Below are positions 10,389-19,843 of a stretch of 64,000 bases of DNA, in pieces. The translations under genes and the position numbers were made by a program. The DNA is taken from positions 57,195,501 to 57,259,500 of the forward strand of contig CM074862.1 of NCBI GenBank assembly GCA_037501455.1. Direction: 5' to 3'. Below the pieces are notes generated by a model. It was not told where the DNA came from and made no database searches. It was given only the letters and a program-made list of their open reading frames with translations. The DNA comes from Lantana camara. Its lineage: Eukaryota; Streptophyta; Magnoliopsida; Lamiales; Verbenaceae. How positions within the stretch are numbered: position 1 is the first letter of the stretch; the number at the start of each line of letters is the position of its first letter.

Positions 10389-13300
10389 TGTAACGCCCGA
10401 GCGCGAGACGTCACATCCCCCGCAACATGACCCGACCCGTATATGAAATGGATTTCCACACACGTGCCAAATCATAGCGAACGGGGACAAACACACTAGC
10501 TAAAGCCAGACGGGACTAACCTATCACTTAAACCCCAACAGCAACAAGGTAACAGAATAGCGGAAGCAATCATTCATAATCCATATATTGAGCTATATGC
10601 TCTAGGTACCAGCATTTAAGTTCAAGGAAGATCAATACCAATACCAAATACATGTATGCTCGAATTCATATACAATATCCAAAATACCATAAAATAAGCA
10701 TATGAGTGTAAAGAAAGAAAGGCTAGACACTATGCAAGGCTCTCTCAGACTTATATCCCGCCTAGCATCCCTTCCTGCAAAAAGAACTGAAACAACTTCG
10801 GGTTCAGTCTTAGACAGACTGGTGGGTATAAAACAGGCTTAATATCATGATATAGCGGAATTTAAGCATATACATGCAAGCTATAATCCTTGTTGGAGGT
10901 TTTAGAATAATTAGCCCAAGCGGGAAGTAAAATACAACGAATAGGATTATAACAATTCATTTCATTCATTAGGTCCTTTGTGGCCCGACAGGAGGGCGTG
11001 CCTTATCTCCAACCAACACCTCGTGTAATTCATTAATCGTTCACTCATGCATTCATTCTTTCATGCACATTCATTAGATCATTCATTCGATCATTCATAT
11101 ACTCCTTCTTCCTCCGGTTAGGGACGGGTTTGCAAGGCCCGAACCCTCATTCATTGGTGCTAGAGGGGTGCATGAATCCCCAAAAGCTCGGTTCCCCTTC
11201 TTTCACTAATCTCGCCAAAACTTTTGGTAGGATATTCAAATTAAAGGCTTTACATTAAAACATTGACTCGTTGAAAACTCGATATATATCTTTATATAGT
11301 TTTGGCCAAAATCTTGCACATTAGGTGTTTTGGGTCATATCTTTAGCTAATAGAAGAAAAACCCACCTTTACACCTTACCAACCGAACCAAAAGGAAAAG
11401 AAGGCTTGAGGTAGCCAATGAACCCGGCACGTCTCCGCCCCGGAGAAAACTGTACAAAAAAGATAACACCGTGTACTCATGAGACTCGAGACTTAAATTG
11501 AACCATATAAGACGCACGGCAATGCATTAACATGTGATGACATGCATGATCAATAACAATGTGCTAATAAGATATTCATGTCACCATTAATGTCACTTAT
11601 TCACATAAACAAGCCTTTCATTCATTACACGAGTAAATCGTGTTCGTTCATTATTGTTCGTTCAATAGCATTCATTCGTTCAATATCCAATTCATAATAC
11701 ATTCTTACACATGTCTACAATGCCTATGCATCATTTAGAAGAGCAAGGAATTCACTAAACATATAGGGAGTGCATGGTCTTCAAGAAGAATCACATTATA
11801 TCACTTAAACGTTCATGCATATATACCACGTCTCTCCAATGAAAATCAAGCCATAACACTCATAAGCATCATCAAATAATCCATTAATATCATAAATACA
11901 AGTTTGAAGCACAAGAGATCAATTAAAACACATACGGATGTCAAGGGGGTGAAAGGAATGCAAGAAAATGGATTTTGGCGAAAGTTAACAGTTTTTCGGA
12001 AGTGAACAAGCTGTAAAGAATTGATCATATCCTAAGTTATAGAAGTTTGAATTGCGTTATGTTGATTGGAAATTAAACTAGACACAGATGTTTTCAATGG
12101 TATATGGCACGAATCATGATTCAAAGCGAGGTGAAAATGGCGTAGGTTTGAAGTTGGACCAATACAAACTTTCGACGAAGTAGCGACACCATTTTCAAAT
12201 GATCATATCTCACAAATGGAAAAAGACAATGAGGTGATTCCAATTGGAGGATGTTTTGGAATTCAAGAGGTTTCCATGGGTTCAAAAATCAGGTCAATCC
12301 GACTTTAAACGAAGTCAGCACGGGCGTGTCAATTTTGTCCTGGAAGCTGACACGGTAGTGTCGGAAATGAAAATTCCAACTCGAGGCCCTGACACGGCCG
12401 TGTTGGAAATGAATTGAAGTTGGACATGGCCGTGTTGGGTCATCTTCTCCGAAAATCCATGGCAAAGAAGCAAGGGTTCGAATAGAAATGTTCCAAAACC
12501 ACCCCAAGACATATCCGGACCAAATCAAGCACTAATATACATCAAAATACACCATAATTCATACATATATGCATATATTGTCATCAAATCCTCATTTATC
12601 CAACAAATCAATATTACATCTATATACATATATATACACATATACACATATATACATATATGCACACAAACTTTGTAAAAGATGGGGGAAAAGAAAGATT
12701 AGGGCTCTAGATTACACCCACAACACTTATTTCACCAATCAATCCAAGTTTCATACAAAACACCAAAATTTACACAAATTCATCATAATTCATACATATA
12801 TATATCTATATTCATTTATACACATTATACCTTGGAAAAAAAATGGAGCAGAAGAAGATGATGGAAGCTTGAACTCTTTTCTTGAATAAAGAAAATGAGC
12901 TTCAAATCCTTGTTTTCCTTGGTCTTGGAGAGTGGCTCGATTGGAAGAGGAAGGGAATGGAGGGTTTTCCTCTTTTTGTTGGGAAAGAAATGAAGAACAA
13001 ATGAGGGTTGTACATATACATACATATCGTGTAAACAAGGAAGAAAAGGAGGGAAAATTGCACTTTAGTCCCTCAACAATTTAGGTGTATCACTTAAGGC
13101 CCCAAGGTTTGATTGGTAAGTAATTGGGGTCCGACACAAATTTCGATTAAGTCCAAGGATTTCATATAATATCAAATACGTATACATTCAAAATAAAACA
13201 TCCATATTACAAGCAAATGTATTAAAACAAGTTTAATTAACATAATCACTTGAGTCTTCTAAGTCACATAATAGCAATTAGTTCACGAATTATTAAATTA

Positions 13301-13401
13301 AACATTCACTTAGTAAATAAAACACATATAAGTCACATAACTCTCGGGCTAAACTCACTCATGTCGTCATACCTGTACAGCCGAAAAGTCGGGGCGTTAC
13401 A
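10389..13401 (-). repeat. D 5' LTR (3013 bp)
   Basis: Bounded by TGTAACGCCCGAG (plus-strand left end) and GGGGCGTTACA (right end), so TG...CA in either direction. It holds the stem-loop at 10805-10821, an acceptor-like TTTTTGCAG|G near 10780, a TTTCTCCGGGGCGGAGA block near 11440, a palindrome array at 12316-12436, and AT-rich sequence with (TA/CA) microsatellites near 12610-12665. Short frames inside are not supported as genes. Confidence 0.88.
12316..12436. repeat. Four-copy palindrome array in D LTR, unit GACACGGCCGTGTC
   Basis: Units at 12316-12330, 12349-12362, 12391-12404 and 12423-12436, all variants of GACACGG/CCGTGTC. Beside it the minus strand carries a CGCCATTTTCACCTCG block that also flanks the arrays of the intact LARD and, in weaker form (CGCCATTTTT), of J. 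Confidence 0.85.
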
Positions 13402-13483
13402 AACCGTGTGTATTCAAGCTAGCTATGGATTAGGATGACACGGAGAGGTACGTCTATAGCATATGGTAAGTTGCAAGGTAAGG
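13402..13483 (+). repeat. LTR E, left visible piece
   Basis: AACCGTGTGTATTCAAGCTA through GGTACGTCTATAGC matches LTR H near 27140 and LTR J near 33370. E is cut on the left by D and on the right by the intact LARD, and resumes at 22652. Confidence 0.8.
13479..13483 (+). repeat. Target-site duplication TAAGG, left
   Basis: Identical to 22647-22651 on the far side of the intact LARD. Confidence 0.95.
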
Positions 13484-16286
13484 TGTAACGCCCCGTTTTC
13501 AATTTATGCATTATGCGATAATTGATAATGTGCTTAATTGATATTATGCGATACTTTATATATTTTTCATAACATTAGATGCATAATATTTCCATGAGCT
13601 TTTATGAATTAATTGTTAACGTGACTAAATGCTCATATATGTAAATGTGTGGATTTAATTGCATGACTTAAATAGAGTTAGATGCTCATTTTACATGGAT
13701 TGAAACTTAATTGCATGCATTCATATAATGAAGGGACTTATGTGCAAAAAGTGATGAGTCATGCATATATGTGGAAGACTTTTGTAAATATCTCATCCAT
13801 CTCTTCCATTTCATTTCATTCTCATCAAATTAACCTCACACACACACACACACTAAATACCGATTTTTACACCATGGAAGAGAAGGAGGAGATTTCATCA
13901 TTCCAAGTTAATTTCAAGGAGGAATTGCATGAGTATGAGGCATCACCATCATCTCCATAGTTCCTTTCATCTTTCCATTCATTCTTTCAAGGTATATGTA
14001 TGAATTGCTTGAGCTTTTGATTATTTGGTTGAGTAGGGTTTGATGATTGATTGATGCTTTCATGCTTATTCATGATTAGAAGCATGTTTAGGTCCTTGTT
14101 TCTTCATTTCTTGCATGAAACTTGAAGTTATGTTGAAGTTGGGAATATATGATTTTATATGGGATTTTAATGATGAATTCTTGATGATTTGATGCATGTT
14201 TCCTTGGGTTATATGATGATTAATGGATATATATGATCATATACATGCTATATGTTGGTTTTCAAGTGTTTATTTGATGTAGTTTGGTGATTGAGTGGTT
14301 TGGGAGCCTTTTCCCGCGACCTCCCCTGTTTTCTTACCCTGTTTTTCGGTTACGAGCAGTGACACGGGGGTGTCGCTTTTCCCCTCTTCAGCGTGACACG
14401 GGGGTGTTCTTTGGGTTGAGTTTCTGTACCGTGACACGGGGGTGTCACGGCTTAGTGTATTTTGGTGACACGGGCGTGTCACCTTTTCCTGCATTTTGTC
14501 CAACTTCGAACCAACGCCATTTTCACCTCGGTTTGAATTAGAAAACGTTCCATATAGTGTTGGAAAGGTCTATGTGTCTACTTTCATTCCCAACGAGCAA
14601 AACTCAATTCCCACTTCTAGAATTTAAGATATTCCAGTTTTCCCACAACATGTACATTTCCAAAAATTGTCGGTTTTGGCCAAACTTCACCAAAACCTTT
14701 CTTATTGCATTCCTTTCACTCTCTTGGCTCCCATATGTGAATTATATGAGTTATATACTTGTTTAATTGATAAGTATGCTCCTACTTGATACTTCTTGGT
14801 ACTTAATTGCTCAAATGTATTGTGTGACTCCATGCCCTATATGAATTGAACTTGAAATGATTGAATGCTTTAAATATGTGACTCCTTGAGATTTAATTCA
14901 TCTTTTAAGTGTTAGTTGGTTCTCATATATGATTAAGTGCCACTTAATTGTTAATATGTATGGTTATTAAAGTGTTGGGATGGTTATTTATTTACATGAG
15001 CATTGCCGTGTGTCATACTTGGTCTCATATTGAGTCTTGTCCCACGAGTTCACGTTATTTCCTTTCTTGTCCAGTTTTTCTCCAGGGCAGAGATCATTGA
15101 TAATTGGGCACTTTCTAGTATCCTTGTCTTGTTCCGTCGCTCGTCAGGTGAGGTTTAAATTCTAGATATATAGAACCTTACAACCCTCATGTGATTTTCG
15201 GCCAAAACGTATCTATATATCTATAGTTTTCGAACCTTATGATTTTCAATTGATTTCACGGAATTGGATTGATTGATTGATTGATTGATTAACACATTGA
15301 TTGTTTTGGCGAGTAACTATTGTTCACGTTGGGCCCGAGGGTAGTGTATTGAGCCAACCGGGAAAGCAAGGGCTGACGGGTAAATCTTGCACTATCCTCA
15401 CCATTGTGGGATCACCTCTGAATCCACCAGGAGGTTTGGTGGAGGAAGAAATCCCGTGCGTGGGAGTCATGTTCCCGACGTACACCATGATTGGATGGCT
15501 GGGTCTTGCAAGCCCGCCATCACCCGGAAGAAGAAGGAGTTATTGATTGAAATTGCTAATTGTGCACTAAGTTCTATTGTTTGATCACTTAATTAATTAC
15601 GACTGAATTATTGTACACTGTCGGAGAAAGGTTGGAGATTTGCCCTCACTCGCCGGGCCACTGATTGAATTGAATTAAATTGAGTGTATTGTTAAATTGA
15701 TTAGTTATAATCTCGGGCGAGTTATCTTTTACTATTAAACTTATGTTGTTTCTATTTTATGAACCCTTACCCGAGATTATGGCTTGCATGTTACTTGCGC
15801 GAATATTTATTTATAAACCCCTCACTCAGTCTGTGGTAGACTGACACCTCACACTTTTCAGGTACTGTCAGTGGCGTGCTAGGCGCGAGTCCGAGTCGTG
15901 TCCAGTTGTCGAGTTGAGTCTAGCATTGCATTTTCATGTTCTTGGTATTTTTGGCTTATCATGTTAGTGGTTTTGGGTTATTTATACATGTACGATGTAT
16001 AGGAGATGATAATGTATTGATAAGTGTTGGTACCTACTATTATATAAATGTTGGTATCTATAAGTAAATACGTAAATATGGTACCTATAAGTATTGATTG
16101 CTATTGTTTCCGCTTTTATTGTTCTGAATTGTTTATTGGTAGTATTTGAGGGTACCCGCCTAGCTTTTGAGTTTTTTTATTGTCACCCGTTCGCCATGAG
16201 TCCGGTTCATATATGGACTACCCATTTCATGAGTGAGCTAGACTCATGGTGCGGGGGTGTGGCATCTCGGTGTTCCGGGTGTTACA
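13484..16286 (+). repeat. 5' LTR of intact LARD (2803 bp)
   Basis: Runs from TGTAACGCCCCG to GGGTGTTACA. Landmarks in order: a (CA)n run near 13837, a donor-like TTCAAG|GTATATG near 13989, the palindrome array 14361-14480, a CGCCATTTTCACCTCGG block near 14516, a TTTCTCCAGGGCAGAGA block near 15077, TCAG|GTGAGG near 15147, (GATT)n near 15266-15290, the stem-loop 15827-15843, an acceptor-like TTTTCAG|GT at 15861, and the terminal GTGCGGGGGTGTGG block. A short frame beginning in a CACCATGG context near 13872 is noted but unsupported. Confidence 0.95.
14361..14480. repeat. Four-copy palindrome array, unit GACACGGGGGTGTC
   Basis: Units at 14361-14374, 14395-14408, 14433-14446 (extended to CCGTGACAC...GTGTCACGG) and 14467-14480 (GACACGGGCGTGTC). 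Spacers are unrelated. Confidence 0.9.
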
Positions 16287-16293
16287 TCTTAGG

Positions 16294-16305
16294 TGGTATC
16301 AGAGC
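16294..16305 (+). other. LARD primer-binding site (initiator Met tRNA)
   Basis: TGGTATCAGAGC, 7 nt after the 5' LTR end, matches the complement of the plant initiator methionine tRNA 3' end. Confidence 0.95.
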
Positions 16306-19300
16306 CCGGTTGCAAAACCGCGGTTCTAGCGTCGAGTCGTGTCATGTCTAGGTCGAACGGCATAGGATTATTTGATAATTGCGAGTCTTGCATCTTATTT
16401 GGAACTACTTGAACTTATTTGAATTTATTTGAACTTACCTGAACATCTTTGAGCTACTTGATGACTTGTGTATGGCATTGATTTATGTTACTACTTGATG
16501 ATTAATTGATCTTCTATGACTTGGAATTTATATGTTTGATGTGTTTTCTTTAATTTAGTTGAATTAATTATTGCGTTCTGCATCAAATATGTGGTTAAAT
16601 GCTAATTAGGTGACATGAGCATGTACTAACCGCATGCATTTAGCTTTGAACTAATTTGGAGTTATAGGTTATGAAGATTATATCAAACCACGACCAATTT
16701 CTACAACAACTTCAATCTACCCCAAGTTCTTTTCTTTTGCTTTGAAGTTGTAAGGAATGCACCGGGGAACTTCATTCAAGAAAATCAAGAGTCATGGATT
16801 GCTCTAGTTGGGTTATACTTCAAGTGTTAAGATTCGGGTATTGAAGGGCCAAAGGTGGGAGTAACTTTCAAGCTCTAATGAAGTTGGTAGATATTTAACG
16901 GGATAGTGGTAGGGCGTGATGCCTACAACTTGCAAGATTAACACTCACACGCCTATATTGCAAAAGTCTTTTTAACGGGAATCCGTAGGATCATTTCATT
17001 CAAGAGCAAAACTGAAGAAAACCTCTAGAGTGTTTTAAGGTTCAAGGTCTCAATCACCGAGGAGGCCTCGAGGGTACTAGGGACTTAGGGTTCGGAGTTG
17101 AAAGCAAGTTGAGGATTTTCCACTATTAGAATTGAAAATCAAGTTGTGGGATGACCTACGAGCTTTAGGTAAGTGGAAGAAGTTCAAAGAGGTGGAGTTG
17201 GGGTAGATGATGCTAAGTCATCATAAGATTAATACATATACCATGCTACATCAAAAGTTAAGTTAGTCAACCAAACTCAACGGGGTTGTGCAAACCAAGG
17301 GATGGAACGAAGGGAATCTTGGAGGAGGTTAGATCGATGAAGAAGAATGAAGAGATTAAGAAAAAGGGGAATTGAAGTCACTACGGATTTTGAGTAAGGA
17401 AGAAGTTGAATTGGGAGATATGGAGCAAAAATGGAAACGGTGAAAGAAGGTAACGAGCTTATAGAAGGAAACTATATGCTTGAGGGTAACCAATTGGAGG
17501 GTGAGTTCGTTCGACTATTTAAACTTATACAAATTAAATCGAGGATTTCGATTGAGGTAATAACTAGGTGAAGACTTCGGATAACAATTAGAGACTACTT
17601 TTTGAAAGAGGGCTAGTTATCAATTTCACGGAAGTAGAAGCATTGGAGTTCAAGAATCATAACTTGATTACCAAGTTATACGAGTCGAGATAAGGAAGCT
17701 TTGAACAAGAAAATATTTAAGGTGAAGGCTCGAACCACACTTAGAATCTATAAATTGGAAGGAATACTTGGGGACAGAATTGAGTTCAAGAAATTTCAAT
17801 CCTCGAGTGATGGAAACGTACGGGTTGATGCTGGGGATTTTGAAGAAAATTGGAAGACTGTGGGTAACCAGGAATAACCAACAAATTCGAGGCAGGCTTG
17901 TAATTCAACAAAACAAAGAACAAGTGCTAAGTTAAAGGATGCAGCTATGGTGACAGGTTCAAAGCATTCATGGCACGTGCATCATACATTGTTTAAATTA
18001 TTTAAATTTCTTTAACTATATATGCATTCCTACTTGAGCGTAAATTTTCCAACTTGTGTATTTATTATTTATAAGTGTAATACGTGCATCGACATCTTAA
18101 CCCAACATGCACTTTAAGTGTTTTCTTGATAGAAAATCTCTCCACCTCATCTATCAAGCATTACTTCAACCGAGACACAACCGAAGTATGATATGGAAAG
18201 AATTGGGTTGCAAAGTGAGGAACAAAAGGGAGAAAGAACAATTGAAAGGCCGGGAAAAGTAGTTAGGAGTTGGATGGAAGAAGTTGTCACTTCAAAAATA
18301 AACGTGAGATGAAAGTCCGAACAAGTGGCGAGATTTAAGATTGCTGATATCAAGGAAGTTGAGTCGACTGGGGAAATGACTTCAAATTTGTGGTTGTGCT
18401 CAAAGGAATTACATTTGTTAGAAGCAACAACAAGGGATGAATTAGGAGATTGAGATGCTTGATGACCTCCAAGGTCAGGATGAGGATATTTAGGAAATGA
18501 TTTTGGAAAGGGTGAGAGCTTCAAGAAATGGAATGGATATTCAAGAACTGAGGAAAGATTCAGTGTTCGTTGGATTTCCAATTGAGATAGAGAAATACTT
18601 CGAGAATGAGATCGAGAGTTAGAGGTACTTCAAGAGAATTAGAAAGAAGAGAAGCTTGGATTTGAGAAAGGGTAGAACTAGTTCTAGAAGTTAGACAGAA
18701 AATATTCCTATTTTCTTAAGGGGGAGAGCCGGTCGGGGAACAACTTAAAATCGATGTTTGGATCTCACTTGGGAGAGTTGAAACTTCAAGGAAAATGGTT
18801 CTTTCGGAAACTCTCTATCGGAACTAGGTGAATGAAGTCTTCAATAGTTTAAATCTCGTGCACCTAGAGTTCTCAAATGGAGATTTTTAAAAGCCATAAG
18901 GAGGCATATCTTGAGCCGAGTTGAAATTGAAACAAATCTGAGGAGAAATGGGAGAGATCATGATTTTTATAAGTTGAGTAAGTTTACTTTGATCAAAGGT
19001 AAGAATTTTTCAAGGAAAGCGACTGTCATTCAAGATTTGCACGAAGTGACAAAAGAGGTGCGACACTATTACCATATTACAAGATAAAAACAACTCGACG
19101 GGAACATTCTCTATCGCAAGGGATCACCTGAGAGTTACTTGAACCGGGAATATTTTGAAGGATAAAAGGTAGACCTCGAGTCATCAAATAATTAGTCCGG
19201 GCATCGGAGGAGGTCAACTATAATTGGTAAGAAGAATGGGTGGTTGGATTACTACCAAGTGCATATTCAAGAATTGAATCTTCGAACTGTGGTTGTAGAA

Positions 19301-19642
19301 AGGTTAGAAATTTGATCGCGGGATGGAGATTGAGTAGTTATTGGGGGTACATACTGACATCAGGCATCCGAGGAATGGCATTTTGGTTAGAAGGGATTCT
19401 GATCAAAGAATCAAGTATTGAATCAAGTTACTGCCACTGAAGTTTTCTAAGACCATGGTGAACGGTACACCAAAACATGCATATCATGTGCAATGTATAT
19501 TTTATTATCACCACGTATGGTTCTTTGTATTTGTTAATTGCTTTTGTAAGACTAGTTGGTATTTGACTTCTCCTACTTGATCATTTCGTGAAGTTCTGTG
19601 TGAATGTTTAATTAAGCGTTCTCTTGAAATTCTTGCTTGTGT

Positions 19643-19775
19643 GAGAGTCGGGGTACTCTCCTTAGTTGTTAGAGAGACGGGGTTCTCTCATTTCTTGTTT
19701 GAGAGACAGGGTTCTCTCATTTCTTGTGGAGAAACGGGGCTCTCTCGTTACTTGTCTAAGAGACGGGGCTCTCTT
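19643..19775 (+). repeat. Hairpin minisatellite near LARD polypurine tract
   Basis: Five units begin at 19643, 19672, 19701, 19729 and 19758, a 28-29 bp period. Each has the form GAGAGACGGGGTTCTCTC with complementary GAGAG/CTCTC arms; the arms co-vary in the last unit (AAGAG/CTCTT). Confidence 0.9.
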
Positions 19776-19808
19776 GTTGCTTGTGTATCATTTTAACCTC
19801 GGCAGTGG

Positions 19809-19843
19809 ACCTGGGGACCAGGTCCTCTTAAGGGGGAGAGAGT
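19809..19843 (+). other. LARD palindrome and polypurine tract
   Basis: The palindrome ACCTGGGGACCAGGT (19809-19823) is followed by CTCTTAAGGGGGAGAGAGT directly against the 3' LTR. Confidence 0.9.

Larger units (their letters stand above)
6420..13401 (-). mobile_element. Element D, minus-strand LARD-type LTR retrotransposon
   Basis: D has, in minus orientation, a full 5' LTR (10389-13401, 3013 bp), a primer-binding site, a 3.7-kb internal region without a convincing reading frame, a polypurine tract, and the first 263 bp of its 3' LTR. The rest of that LTR is separated by insertion C. The form is that of a large retrotransposon derivative: long LTRs, intact cis signals and no protein. The two LTR copies differ at about 12 of 258 comparable sites by eye, many of them C/T or G/A, so D is older than the intact LARD next to it. 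D lies in LTR E; 13402-13406 (AACCG) should be its right target duplication. Confidence 0.85.
16287..19843 (+). other. LARD internal non-coding region
   Basis: No frame with gag or pol motifs is visible. The plus strand is markedly purine-rich from about 16700 to 19400. Blocks shared with D, F, H and K occur at 17964-17991 (GCATTCATGGCACGTGCATC...) and, with D, F and H, at 19457-19469 (GGTGAACGGTACA). The 144-codon minus-strand frame at 18147-18581 runs antisense to the purine-rich strand and has no recognisable domain. Confidence 0.8.

Noticed and set aside
12610..12665. Satellite-like TA/CA repeats
   Set aside because: Short microsatellite in the D 5' LTR, not a long tandem satellite.
13872..13960. 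Short frame starting in CACCATGG inside the LARD LTR, present in both LTRs
   Set aside because: Both copies are the same LTR duplicated at insertion, so identity is not evidence of selection; no similar peptide found in related LTRs.
14284..14541. Frames over the palindrome array giving repeated DTGV/VTRGC peptides
   Set aside because: The repetition comes from the DNA palindromes; frames are not kept between families.
18147..18581. 144-codon minus-strand frame in the intact LARD
   Set aside because: Antisense to a purine-rich non-coding strand, with no domain or motif; skewed composition removes stops on the opposite strand.
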